Assembly (NCBI RefSeq): GCF_003970675.1
Contig: NZ_CP034563.1
Coordinates: 1,307,501-1,371,500 of the forward strand
Length of the DNA stretch: 64,000 nucleotides
Direction: 5' to 3'
Source: Flammeovirga pectinis
GTDB lineage: Bacteria; Bacteroidota; Bacteroidia; Cytophagales; Flammeovirgaceae
A model generated the notes under the pieces. It made no database searches. It was not told where the DNA came from and saw only the letters and a list, made by a program, of their open reading frames with translations. Numbering within the stretch: the first letter of the stretch is position 1; every line of letters starts with the position of its first letter. The position numbers and the translations under genes are program-made. This document shows positions 8,737 to 17,807 of this stretch, piece after piece.

Positions 8737-11301
8737 ATGCTTACAAAACAATTTTCATTCGTAGCGGTACTTATGTGCCTTCTAACGGGATCAACTTTTG
8801 CACAATCAATTATCAAAGGTACCTTGTTAGATGCTTCTACTGAAGAGGCTATTATTGGAGCCAATGTTTCTATTGAAGGAACAACTACTGGTGCAATAAC
8901 AGACTTTGATGGAAACTTCTCTTTTGAGTCCAAGGAAACTGGAAACAAAGTAGTTCAGATCTCATTCGTTGGAATGAAATCAATTAAAAAAAATGTCACG
9001 CTAGATGGTACTACTATTAATTTAGGCGAAGTATCTATGCAGTCTGACGCTATTGGTTTACAAGAAGTAGAAGTTATGGCTTCTATTGCTGTTGACCGTA
9101 AAACTCCTGTTGCTGCTGCAACAATTTCAGCAGAAGACATTGAAACTAAAGTAGGTAACCAAGAGTTTCCTCAAGTATTAAAGTCTACGCCTGGTATTTA
9201 TGTATCTGGTGCTGGTGGTGGATTTGGCGATTCTCGTATCTCTTTACGTGGTTTCGACTCTGAAAATGTAGCCGTTATGATTAACGGTGTACCAGTAAAC
9301 GACATGGAGAATGGTAAGGTCTACTGGTCTAACTGGGCAGGTTTAAATGATGTTACCAAAACAATGCAAGTACAAAGAGGTCTTGGTGCTTCTAAGTTAG
9401 CTGTACCTTCTGTTGGTGGTACTATTAACATTATTACTAAGGCAACTGATGCAGAAAAAGGCGGTAATGTATATATGGGTGTGGGTAACGATGGTTACTT
9501 AAAAACTGGACTTAGCTTATCTACAGGTTTAATGGATAATGGCTGGGCAGTCTCTACCTCTTTATCTAAAACAACGGGTAATGGTTATGTAGACGGAACA
9601 TCTTTTGAAGGATATTCTTACTTCCTTAACATTGCAAAACAGATAAATGATAAGCATACTTTATCATTTACAACTTTTGGAGCTCCACAAACACACGGGC
9701 AACGTAGAACATACCTTCAGCAAGAAGATTACGATAAATACGGTAAAAGATATAACGCAGATTGGGGTTATAAAAATGGACAAGAATTTAACTCAAACGA
9801 GAACTTCTACCATAAGCCTCAAATGTCGCTTAACTGGTACTGGACAATTAGCGATAGAACAGATTTAGCAACTACTGCTTATGTATCTGTCGGTAAAGGT
9901 GGCGGTACAGGTCTTACATCAAACGCTGCGTATAGCGATCGTTTAAATGTAAATGACCACAGAACTTATGAAGGCATCATTGATTATGATAGCTTTATTG
10001 GTGCAAACCAACAACAGTTTGATGCAAGTAACGGAGATAACTCTAGTGTGTATTATGCCTCTAACAACAACCACTTATGGACTGGTGCGGTATCTACATT
10101 AACACATAAAATTAACGATGCTTGGACAATAACAGGTGGTCTTGATTTACGTTATTACAAAGGGGAGCATTACCAAACGGTGGATGACTTAATGGGTAAC
10201 CCTTATTATGTAGATAACTCTAACAAATCTGTAGGTTCACAACAATTAGGTGTGGGTGACAAGATGGGTTACTATAACGATGGTATTGTACAATGGCAAG
10301 GTTTGTTCGGTCAGATTGAATACTCTAAAAACGATTTGACATGGTTCTTATCTGCTGCAGGTTCTCATCAGGCATACAAACGTATTGATTACTTTAACTA
10401 TAGCGATGGTCCTAACGAAACAGATTGGCAAAGCTTCTTTGGTGGTTCTGCAAAAACAGGTGCCAATTACAATATAGATGAACACCATAATGTATATGCA
10501 AATGCAGGGTACATTTCTCGTCAGCCATTTATGAATGCTGTTTTCCTTAACTATAAAAATGATATCAATACACAAGCAACAAATGAAAAAATTGCTTCTG
10601 GTGAAATTGGATATGGTTACAGAACAAGAGGATTTAAAGTTAACGTAAACGGATATTACACATTCTGGCAAGACAAAGCATTCACAAAAACAGTTTTTGA
10701 TGAAGATGGACAATCTTACTCAGCAAACTTATTAGGTGTAGATGCATTGCACAAAGGTGTAGAAGTTGATTTTACTTGGCAACCAACAAGAAAATTAACA
10801 ATCACAGGTATGGCTTCTGTGGGTGACTGGAAATGGTTAAATAACTTAGAGAATGTAGTTATTTACGATGATCAACAAAGACCTGTAGATGAAGTTAATG
10901 TTTATATGAAAGGTGCTGAAGTTGGTAACACTGCTCAAACTACAGCTGCTCTAGGCATTAGTTATGAAGTTTTACCTAAATTAAGATTAATGGGTGATTG
11001 GAATTACTATGGTCAGCTTTATGCAGATTATGATGTAACAAGATTAGACGATCCTGCTTACAATAATACTAGCATGTACCAATTACCAAACTACAACTTA
11101 TTTGATGTAGGCGCTTCTTATGCATTTGGAATGGGTGGATTTGATGGTTTAGTTAACTTCAAAGTAAATAATGTATTTGATACTGATTACGCTGTTCAAG
11201 GTCAGCAAGGTGGTTTAAACGAAACTGGTCAAACTACACTTAATGGTTACTACATGGGTGTTGGTAGAACATATTCTGTCGGATTAAAAATGAGCTTCTA
11301 G
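8737..11301 (+). CDS. TonB-dependent outer-membrane receptor
   Basis: The ATG at 8737 (MLTKQFSFVAVLM) gives a clean signal peptide ending at TFAQ; the open frame reaches back 22 codons further with no signal character. The mature protein begins with a carboxypeptidase-like regulatory domain (IIKGTLLDASTEEAIIGANV, about residues 24-105), then a plug (RISLRGFDSENVAVMINGVP) and a beta-barrel of about 600 residues rich in Tyr, Trp and Asn, ending in an aromatic residue (GLKMSF). It imports an unknown ligand using TonB energy. At about 854 residues it is shorter than glycan-type SusC proteins, and no SusD follows, so it may import a metal chelate or a small oligomer. A strong terminator follows. 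Confidence 0.9.
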   Translation: MLTKQFSFVAVLMCLLTGSTFAQSIIKGTLLDASTEEAIIGANVSIEGTTTGAITDFDGNFSFESKETGNKVVQISFVGMKSIKKNVTLDGTTINLGEVSMQSDAIGLQEVEVMASIAVDRKTPVAAATISAEDIETKVGNQEFPQVLKSTPGIYVSGAGGGFGDSRISLRGFDSENVAVMINGVPVNDMENGKVYWSNWAGLNDVTKTMQVQRGLGASKLAVPSVGGTINIITKATDAEKGGNVYMGVGNDGYLKTGLSLSTGLMDNGWAVSTSLSKTTGNGYVDGTSFEGYSYFLNIAKQINDKHTLSFTTFGAPQTHGQRRTYLQQEDYDKYGKRYNADWGYKNGQEFNSNENFYHKPQMSLNWYWTISDRTDLATTAYVSVGKGGGTGLTSNAAYSDRLNVNDHRTYEGIIDYDSFIGANQQQFDASNGDNSSVYYASNNNHLWTGAVSTLTHKINDAWTITGGLDLRYYKGEHYQTVDDLMGNPYYVDNSNKSVGSQQLGVGDKMGYYNDGIVQWQGLFGQIEYSKNDLTWFLSAAGSHQAYKRIDYFNYSDGPNETDWQSFFGGSAKTGANYNIDEHHNVYANAGYISRQPFMNAVFLNYKNDINTQATNEKIASGEIGYGYRTRGFKVNVNGYYTFWQDKAFTKTVFDEDGQSYSANLLGVDALHKGVEVDFTWQPTRKLTITGMASVGDWKWLNNLENVVIYDDQQRPVDEVNVYMKGAEVGNTAQTTAALGISYEVLPKLRLMGDWNYYGQLYADYDVTRLDDPAYNNTSMYQLPNYNLFDVGASYAFGMGGFDGLVNFKVNNVFDTDYAVQGQQGGLNETGQTTLNGYYMGVGRTYSVGLKMSF

Positions 11302-11321
11302 TTCGTATAATCCTATAAATC

Positions 11322-11362
11322 AGCGGTGTACTATTCTAAGAATGGTACACCGCTTTTTTTTT
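11322..11362 (+). terminator. Rho-independent terminator after the TonB receptor
   Basis: A perfect 10-bp stem (11322-11331 with 11345-11354) is followed at once by a run of nine T. Confidence 0.9.
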
Positions 11363-11529
11363 GGTTTTAATAAAGTACACTTGAATTTATCTAATTAAAG
11401 CATAGCACTTTTTTAATATTGTACAGTATTGAATAGATTTAAACACATTATTTTTTGAATTAATCTAATTACAACATATATTGAGAAACCATTCAATTTA
11501 CCAACAATATCCATATTTAAAATTGTGCT

Positions 11530-11892
11530 ATGAAGATATTAACGCCCCTTTTTGTGTTCTCTATAGTTGCTGTGATTGCCTTAACAATGCAATTTTCTCC
11601 TTTATCTGCTGATACAAATACAACAGAAATTATGTTGAATACTGGCTCGCCAGAAGAAACTGTAATTAAGATTAATAGAAGACTTAAAGACAACCACCAA
11701 CGTGAATTAAAATGCGTTTTTAAAAACGGTGATATTCTTATAGAAAATAAAAATGAAATTCTGTACGCGGTTACTTACAACAAAGATTACCGTTATGTAA
11801 CAGGTTTCGACAAAAACAACAAATTAAAATATCTTTATGTTGTTACTAAAGATAGTGGAAGCAAAATAATGGAGTACCATAAATTTATCTAA
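11530..11892 (+). CDS. Small exported protein of unknown function
   Basis: The protein has 120 residues with an N-terminal hydrophobic segment (about residues 5-22), which is a signal peptide or membrane anchor. The rest is a compact alpha/beta domain with repeated Tyr and Asn/Lys (YNKDYRYVTGFDKNNKLKYL). No family is recognised. The gene has its own downstream terminator, which supports it as a real transcription unit. Confidence 0.6.
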   Translation: MKILTPLFVFSIVAVIALTMQFSPLSADTNTTEIMLNTGSPEETVIKINRRLKDNHQRELKCVFKNGDILIENKNEILYAVTYNKDYRYVTGFDKNNKLKYLYVVTKDSGSKIMEYHKFI

Positions 11893-11964
11893 AAAAAGAG
11901 ACCTGCTGTAATACAACAAGTCTCTAGTATTAATATTCGTATTCCTTTATTACAATAATAGACG

Positions 11965-11999
11965 AGTAGAACGTAATCTAAATACGTTCTACTTTTTTT
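11965..11999 (+). terminator. Rho-independent terminator
   Basis: A perfect 10-bp stem (11965-11974 with 11984-11993) is followed by a T run that touches the stop codon of the convergent peptidase gene. Confidence 0.85.
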
Positions 12000-13647
12000 A
12001 TTGCATTTTCATCAACCCCATATAATAATTAGGGTTAATTTTTATGTCTTTAACTTCTTCTTGAATATCTATTGATTTCCAATTAGTAGTTACCTCAATT
12101 CTTTCTTTCTTCTCTCCTAACAGTATATCTACAGACATTTTAAAAGTAGGCAGTGCACTAGTAAAGCGATACGACAACCTGTTTTCATAAATTCTATATT
12201 CTAAAATTGGTATTTGATTAGTCCTTAAATACTGATCAAAAATAGGTTTTGCATCAAATTCTAAATGATTGCTTAAATAATTTTCTATCTGTTTAGTCTC
12301 AACTGTTTGGTGATAAAAATCTTTATTAAGCCCTCTCAAAGTAGCTAACCATTTTTCATCATCATTGGTAATTTGTCTAATCATGTTAAGCATATTAGAC
12401 CCTTTATAATACATATCTCCAGAACCTTCAGCATTTACACCGTATATCCCAATAATTGGCTTATCATTTTGAATACTTGCACGCGTACCTCTTACATACT
12501 CTTGCCCGGCTTCTTTACCATAAAAATACTCTACAAATAGACATTCAGAATAAGATGTAAAACTTTCATGAATCCACATATCTGCAATATCTTTATCTGT
12601 AATATTGTTTGCAAACCACTCATGCCCTGCCTCATGTACAATAATAAAGTCGAATTTAAGTCCCCATCCTGTACCACTTAAATCTCTGCCTAAGTAACCA
12701 TTTTGAAATTGATTCCCGTAGGTAACAGAACTCTGATGTTCCATTCCTAAATAAGGTACTTCTACTAACTTAAAACCATCTTCGTAAAAAGGGTATGGAC
12801 CAAACCAATGTTCAAAAGCTTCTAACATTTGCTTAGTTTGCTGAAACTGCTTTTTAGCTTTCTCTAAGTTTGGTTTTAAAACATAATAATCTAGTGAGAG
12901 TTCTCCTTTTTCTCCATCATATTTATCAGAAAAATGAGCATAGTCTCCTATGTTTACATTTACACCATAATTATTGATAGGATTATCAACAAACCAATGA
13001 TAGGTCTTTGTTTTTTTTCTTCTATTTTTTTCAACTTTGATTAACTGACCATTAGAAACGTCCATCAATAAATTTGATACTTCTACAGAAATTCTCATAG
13101 AGTCTGGTTCATCATACATATGGTCTTTTACTGGCCACCAAACACTTGCTCCTAAACCTTGACAAGATGTAGCTATAAAATCATTCCCATTTGTATCTTT
13201 ATTCCATGTAAAACCACCATCCCAAGGTGCATTAACGGCTTCTCTTGGCTGACCATTATAATAAATAACGACATTGTTTATATCTCCTATATTTTGTTGT
13301 TTTTCTAAAGTGATGAAAAAAGCATTACCATTTCTAAAAAACTTTAGTTCTTTATCCTCTTGCAATACTTTAGTGATTTCCATTGGTTTTTGTAAATCAA
13401 TTTGCATCACTTGAAATGGAGATAACACAGTATATTCTACCTTATTTGTACCTAGTATACTTTTTGATTCAGGAAGAACCTCAATAGATAAATGGTAATA
13501 CTTTAAATCCCACCACTCTCTTTCTGGAGTAATAGAACCTCTTAAAGTATCTTGTTCAGTAAAAATTGCTTTATCACCTTGTAATAATTGTCCAAAAGAA
13601 TTGAAAGACAATACGGATAAGAAAAGAATAAATAGTGGTTTAAACAT
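11998..13647 (-). CDS. Exported M1-family zinc metallopeptidase
   Basis: From the ATG at 13647 the protein has about 549 residues and a signal peptide ending near SFGQ. The gluzincin site is complete: HEAGHEWFANN near residues 336-346 (HExxH) followed by the third zinc ligand in WIHESFTSY about 19 residues on. An N-terminal beta-domain and the aminopeptidase-like GMEHQSSV motif (a GxMEN variant) precede it. M1 enzymes remove N-terminal residues from peptides. The protein is probably periplasmic or surface-bound. A TAnnTTTG element at 13675-13682 overlaps the alternative upstream start and supports the shorter one. Confidence 0.88.
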   Translation of the reverse strand: MFKPLFILFLSVLSFNSFGQLLQGDKAIFTEQDTLRGSITPEREWWDLKYYHLSIEVLPESKSILGTNKVEYTVLSPFQVMQIDLQKPMEITKVLQEDKELKFFRNGNAFFITLEKQQNIGDINNVVIYYNGQPREAVNAPWDGGFTWNKDTNGNDFIATSCQGLGASVWWPVKDHMYDEPDSMRISVEVSNLLMDVSNGQLIKVEKNRRKKTKTYHWFVDNPINNYGVNVNIGDYAHFSDKYDGEKGELSLDYYVLKPNLEKAKKQFQQTKQMLEAFEHWFGPYPFYEDGFKLVEVPYLGMEHQSSVTYGNQFQNGYLGRDLSGTGWGLKFDFIIVHEAGHEWFANNITDKDIADMWIHESFTSYSECLFVEYFYGKEAGQEYVRGTRASIQNDKPIIGIYGVNAEGSGDMYYKGSNMLNMIRQITNDDEKWLATLRGLNKDFYHQTVETKQIENYLSNHLEFDAKPIFDQYLRTNQIPILEYRIYENRLSYRFTSALPTFKMSVDILLGEKKERIEVTTNWKSIDIQEEVKDIKINPNYYMGLMKMQ

Positions 13648-13674
13648 TGCTTGATTGTTAAAATTAAGTGCTAA

Positions 13675-13682
13675 CAAAAATA
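13675..13682 (-). promoter_or_regulatory. Minus-7 promoter element of the M1 peptidase
   Basis: The minus strand reads TATTTTTG, matching TAnnTTTG, 28 bases upstream of the ATG at 13647. No clear minus-33 partner is seen. Confidence 0.45.
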
Positions 13683-13981
13683 CACAATCTTACTTTTATA
13701 AAAACCCCTTTTTAGAGAAAAACGAAGAATCACATTCGTTAACATCATAAAAATGTCAACCCACCGATGCTAATGGTCTCTATATTGAATACGAATTAAC
13801 GCTCTCATTAAATGAAAAATTAATAATAATAGAACTAGGTATTTCGATTTCAAAAATAAATAGTCACCCATTATCCTTTAATAAAAAGGTTAAAAATATA
13901 TAGACTGTCTTGCCTATAATAAAGTAAGATTAGTCAAAAAAATAAGTAAAAAAAGTAGTAGTAGCATATCATAAAGTGTAG

Positions 13982-14150
13982 TAAACCTCATTACTCTTTA
14001 GAGTATTTCTGAGTGAAGAATTTGCATTGCTAAAACTTCACTGTCAAGAGGTTTAATGAACAGATAACTATCAACCCGAATGAAAGAAACTGAAGGTTCT
14101 TTCTTCAACTATTCTCATGTGACTGCCTAATTTTTAGGCAGTCACTTTCA
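13982..14150 (+). ncRNA. Candidate structured RNA: three-way junction plus hairpins
   Basis: In a 486-base gene-free gap (13678-14163), three perfect stems nest as a three-way junction. The closing stem pairs 13982-13989 with 14048-14055 (8 bp). Inside it are a 5-bp hairpin (13992-13996/14001-14005) and a 7-bp hairpin (14012-14018/14036-14042). Another hairpin follows near 14082-14107, then a 12-bp terminator-like stem at 14119-14145 with a T-rich tail on the plus strand. The order suggests a plus-strand transcript of about 170 nt or more. I know no named family with this layout, and chance pairing in AT-rich DNA cannot be excluded. The bases from 13678 to 13980 show no feature I can support. 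Confidence 0.35.
14119..14145. terminator. Terminator hairpin
   Basis: A 12-bp perfect stem (14119-14130 with 14134-14145) with a 3-nt loop lies past the stop of the leftward gene at 14164. The plus-strand side carries the T-rich tail, so it may serve a plus-strand RNA as well. Confidence 0.7.
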
Positions 14151-14163
14151 TTTTAAAGAAGTT

Positions 14164-15120
14164 TTATCTTACAATTACTTTTTCTGTAGTAGTTGCAGCC
14201 CCACTTTTCACTTCAATAAATAATACTCCTTGTCCGTATATCATTGGTAACTCTATATGATTGTATTCTGTTTCAAATTCAGCATACGTTCTACCAGAGG
14301 CATCAAATATTCTAATGTCCATATTATTATAAGTTGATACTACATGAATATTCTCGCCATAATTGACGGGGTTTGGATAAATACTAACTGTATTTTGAGT
14401 TTGCTCTAAATAAATAGCATTAGGACCAAACGTTTGAGATAAACCGTCTAAATCAGTTTCTACTAAACGATAATAGACTACAGATGCTACAGGTAAATTT
14501 GTATCTATAAATTGATAATCTAATTTTGTGCTTGAGTTACCAGCTGCTTTAACATTACCAATTACTGCCCAATTTCTTGTGTCAATTGAGCGTTGAATTT
14601 CAAAGTTATCAGAATTAATTTCCGTTGCTGTACTCCAATCTAACACTACCTGGTTATTTACTAATTTACTATCAAAAGATATTAATTCGACAGGTAAGTC
14701 TTCTTCGCTATATTCTTGTTCATTTTCAGTCGTAATTAAAGGGTCATTATCATTTAATATAAGTGAAGAATTAGGCTTTACAATAACTCGATAATTCTTA
14801 TTATTTCTAATAAATTCCGTTTTAATAAAAATAACATCTCCATTAATATATAAATTTATGGGTCCTGTTCCCATAAAAGTTATTTTTGCATCAGAAACTG
14901 TCAAACTATCAAATGATATTTCTAATATGTCATCACTATTATTATAATACTCATATTCTCCTCCATTTATATCATCTATGTAAATAGTATTTTCATCTAC
15001 AAAAAAAGCATTCTCAGTATAATTAATTTCACTTGCTTTAAAAGCAAGAGGCTCACTATCTAAAGTAGTGCATGATGCAATAAGAAAAGGTGCAAAAATT
15101 AGAAGTATATATTTTTTCAT
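14164..15120 (-). CDS. Lipoprotein with fibronectin-like module and T9SS tail
   Basis: The 318-residue protein starts with a lipoprotein signal peptide whose lipobox IASC places the lipidated Cys at residue 17. Residues 20-135 are an unknown beta-rich domain. A LPVELISFDS module (about 142-230), very like the one in the protein at 6066, follows. The C-terminal 80 residues form a T9SS sorting domain (SIYPNPVNYGE at its head, ending KVIVR). A lipobox together with a T9SS tail is an unusual pairing. I infer a surface protein of unknown role. Confidence 0.7.
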   Translation of the reverse strand: MKKYILLIFAPFLIASCTTLDSEPLAFKASEINYTENAFFVDENTIYIDDINGGEYEYYNNSDDILEISFDSLTVSDAKITFMGTGPINLYINGDVIFIKTEFIRNNKNYRVIVKPNSSLILNDNDPLITTENEQEYSEEDLPVELISFDSKLVNNQVVLDWSTATEINSDNFEIQRSIDTRNWAVIGNVKAAGNSSTKLDYQFIDTNLPVASVVYYRLVETDLDGLSQTFGPNAIYLEQTQNTVSIYPNPVNYGENIHVVSTYNNMDIRIFDASGRTYAEFETEYNHIELPMIYGQGVLFIEVKSGAATTTEKVIVR

Positions 15121-15292
15121 AACGAAGGTAATTTATTTAGCGATAAGATTAATTTGTATAATCTGCAACGAAAAATATTCACCTTTGAATAAAAAATTTC
15201 TTCTAATTTAAAGTTGTTAAAATAATAAAAAGAATTGTTTAGAATTCCTATCATTAGGTGACTGTAAACTATAAAAAAGCAGTAGTACTTAT

Positions 15293-16126
15293 TTAAACTC
15301 CTATTACCGACCCTACTGAAATTGATGCTTTTGGGTCTATAGTTATCACCGTTTTAAGAATTGATTGGGTATCCTTTTTCTTTACTAATAGCATTAAGGT
15401 TTCCATATTTTTTTGTGATAAACTATCTTTAGATTGAAGTTCTGTCATTCCTTGGTCAAAATTTAGAATAAGTTTGTTTCTTATCTTATCAAACTCCTTA
15501 GAGAAAATAAATATTTGAACAGACTGCTTACTCCCCTCAATTACTTTATCAACACAATATGCACTTACACCCATTGCAACACAGCCATAAACAACTTGCT
15601 CAATAGAGTTAGTTAAAAGGTATGAAGATAAGATAACCATTACATCTAATGTTAGAATAAGCTGACCGGGACTATAATTTTTATATTTATTAATAAGCAT
15701 GGCAACTATATCTGTACCTCCTGTACTTCCACCTTGTTGTAAAATAAGGCCTGCACTTGTACCCGCCATCAATCCTCCAATTATTGCACACATAAACCTA
15801 TCAGTTACCAAAGGTGCAGTTATAATTGATTGTAGTAACCATAAAAAGAAAGATAGCACAAATGTGGCAAATATAGTTTTTACCCCAAAGCCAAAGCCTA
15901 GGACTCTCATAGCAATGATTATTAAAAACGCATTTATAATAAAAACAGAGTACCCTACTTTAAAACCTGTCATAAAGTAAATAATAGTTCCTACTCCGCT
16001 TACTCCACCACCAACAATTTCGGAGGGTATTAAAAATCCAGTCCAACCTAAGGCATTTAAGAAAAGTCCAAGTGCAATTATGTAATAAGACTTAAATTGT
16101 TTAATGAAATTTATACTATTTGACAT
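15293..16126 (-). CDS. YitT-family (DUF161/DUF2179) membrane protein
   Basis: This protein of about 277 residues has five to six N-terminal membrane helices with the family signatures FLIPSEIVGGGVSGVGTII and LILQQGGSTGGTDIVA, then a soluble DUF2179 domain of about 80 residues (VQIFIFSKEFDKIRNKL to the end). The family is widespread and its transport role is not settled. The ATG at 16126 is chosen because a promoter element at 16175-16182 would put the transcript start downstream of the longer frame's first codon. The divergent Lrp-type regulator gene at 16254 may control it. Confidence 0.85.
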   Translation of the reverse strand: MSNSINFIKQFKSYYIIALGLFLNALGWTGFLIPSEIVGGGVSGVGTIIYFMTGFKVGYSVFIINAFLIIIAMRVLGFGFGVKTIFATFVLSFFLWLLQSIITAPLVTDRFMCAIIGGLMAGTSAGLILQQGGSTGGTDIVAMLINKYKNYSPGQLILTLDVMVILSSYLLTNSIEQVVYGCVAMGVSAYCVDKVIEGSKQSVQIFIFSKEFDKIRNKLILNFDQGMTELQSKDSLSQKNMETLMLLVKKKDTQSILKTVITIDPKASISVGSVIGV

Positions 16127-16174
16127 ATAATAAATATTAATATACTTTATTCCTTTTTTTGATTTATTTTCACA

Positions 16175-16182
16175 CAAAATTA
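16175..16182 (-). promoter_or_regulatory. Minus-7 promoter element of the YitT gene
   Basis: The minus strand reads TAATTTTG (TAnnTTTG), about 49 bases upstream of the ATG at 16126. Confidence 0.5.
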
Positions 16183-16253
16183 TGTTATAATACAATTTAA
16201 CACAATTATATTAGACACTATATCATTTTAAACGAAATAAATTCTACATCACT

Positions 16254-16712
16254 ATGAAGGATGAACTAGACTCGAAAGATATTCAGATTTTAAACTTATT
16301 ACTGAATAATGCTCGGCTATCAAATAAAGAAATTGCTGCAAAAATTGAGATTGCTCAATCTAGTACTCATGATAGAATAAAGAAATTAACACAAAAAGGA
16401 TACTTAAAGGGTGCAATTGCTCAGATTGACCACAAAATGCTTGGCCTTAACATCGAAGTCATATTAGAAATAAAACTAAATAAACAACATCGTTCAATAA
16501 TTGAAGATTTCAGATTACAGGTTTCTCAATTGACAGGCGTCCTTCAATTATTTCATATGGCAGGTGATAATGATTTTATTCTACATGTTGCTGTAAAAGA
16601 CTCAGATGAATTAAGAAGCTTTATTCTTGATAAATTATCTACTCTAGAGTATATACATAGTACCCAAACAACAATGGTTTTACAAAATGAAAAGGTAAAT
16701 AATATCTTATAA
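16254..16712 (+). CDS. Lrp/AsnC-family transcription regulator
   Basis: The 152-residue protein has an N-terminal winged HTH (LDSKDIQILNLLLNNARLSN with the recognition part SSTHDRIKKL, about residues 5-50) and a C-terminal RAM/AsnC ligand-binding domain (about 65-150, with HMAGDNDFILHVAVKD). These proteins bind amino acids or related effectors and control nearby genes. It is divergent from the YitT gene, with about 127 bases between the two starts, so that gene is the likely target. Confidence 0.9.
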   Translation: MKDELDSKDIQILNLLLNNARLSNKEIAAKIEIAQSSTHDRIKKLTQKGYLKGAIAQIDHKMLGLNIEVILEIKLNKQHRSIIEDFRLQVSQLTGVLQLFHMAGDNDFILHVAVKDSDELRSFILDKLSTLEYIHSTQTTMVLQNEKVNNIL

Positions 16713-16792
16713 GATTTAGAATCTCTAAAAGAACACAAAAATCCTCATATAAAGTAATTAGGAATAACTCATACTATCTATAGTAATTGGTG

Positions 16793-17701
16793 CTACTTGT
16801 TAAGTAACTCCTTTTTATATTTCATTGGAGTAAACCCTGTTTTACTTTTAAAGTATTTAATAAAATTAGAATCATCTATAAAGCCTAACCTAGACGCTAT
16901 CTGTGAAGAATTTAAATTAGATTGTGCTACTAATGATTTTGCTTCAATCATTATGTAATCATCAAGAATTTGTTTTGCGGTTAAATTTGTCACTGTTTTT
17001 ACGCACTCAGATAAATAGACAGTACTTATCTCTAATTTATCTGCATAAAATTTTATTGGATGAAATTTTTCTGATGTTGATTTAATCAGATTTTCAAACT
17101 TTAAAGTTATCTCCTCTTTCTTAGTTTTTATAGAGTTTACTTCATTTACAAAAACCAATTCTTCTTTCATTTTAAATAGCAATAATGTAAGATAGGCCCT
17201 AATGATTTCGAGATTATCCTTTGTTAGATCTTTGTAATGAAAGATCATTAAATCAAAATAATAAATAAACTTATTGATTTGTCCTCTATCTAATTTATAT
17301 CCCGGAATAGTGAAGTGATTAAAAAATGGAAAGTTCTCAAATACATCAAATATGTTTTTAGTAAATGGCAAAAATTCTGGAGAGAAAAGAACGATGTAAC
17401 TCATATAAGTAGCATCTGATTGCTTTACTTCCCAAGTAGCTTTCTGACCAGAAGAGATAAAATTCAAATTAAAATCAATTGGATTTATTTCATAATCGTC
17501 GATACTAATTTTCGCATCTAAGCCAATACATAAATTAATTTCAAAATAATCATGCTTATAAGACATTGCAGGTACTTCAGAAATATTCACGCCTTCAAAA
17601 CTAGAAATATAGAATAATGGGTTATTGGTATCTTCTAAACCTAATGTTTTAAGAAAATCATTAATGTTACTTGAATTGTATTGCTCTAACTTTGTTTTCA
17701 T
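16793..17701 (-). CDS. AraC-family transcription regulator
   Basis: The protein has 302 residues. The N-terminal 180 form a cupin-like sensing domain. The C-terminal AraC DNA-binding region (about 205-300) contains ISTVYLSECVKTVTNLT and the second HTH SSQIASRLGFIDDSNFIKYF ending in KSKTGFTPMKYK, the classic AraC signature. It is divergent from the amidinotransferase gene at 17915, which makes that gene a possible target. The second amidinotransferase copy at 30128 has no such neighbour. The effector is unknown. Confidence 0.88.
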   Translation of the reverse strand: MKTKLEQYNSSNINDFLKTLGLEDTNNPLFYISSFEGVNISEVPAMSYKHDYFEINLCIGLDAKISIDDYEINPIDFNLNFISSGQKATWEVKQSDATYMSYIVLFSPEFLPFTKNIFDVFENFPFFNHFTIPGYKLDRGQINKFIYYFDLMIFHYKDLTKDNLEIIRAYLTLLLFKMKEELVFVNEVNSIKTKKEEITLKFENLIKSTSEKFHPIKFYADKLEISTVYLSECVKTVTNLTAKQILDDYIMIEAKSLVAQSNLNSSQIASRLGFIDDSNFIKYFKSKTGFTPMKYKKELLNK

Positions 17702-17807
17702 TTTTTTTATTATGTATCACTTATTAAACAATTAAATAGACTTTAACATAGAAATATACCATTAATAACATCTATATATACCGTTTGTGATTTTATTTTG
17801 TAATTTA

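Noticed and set aside
10348-10713. 121-codon minus-strand ORF inside the TonB receptor gene
   Set aside because: It lies wholly antisense to a well-supported coding sequence and shows no protein-like pattern; many similar antisense ORFs elsewhere were dropped for the same reason.
13900-13925. Sigma-70-like TATAAT box (TTGCCTATAATAA) upstream of the candidate RNA
   Set aside because: Bacteroidota promoters use TAnnTTTG; the match is likely chance in AT-rich DNA.
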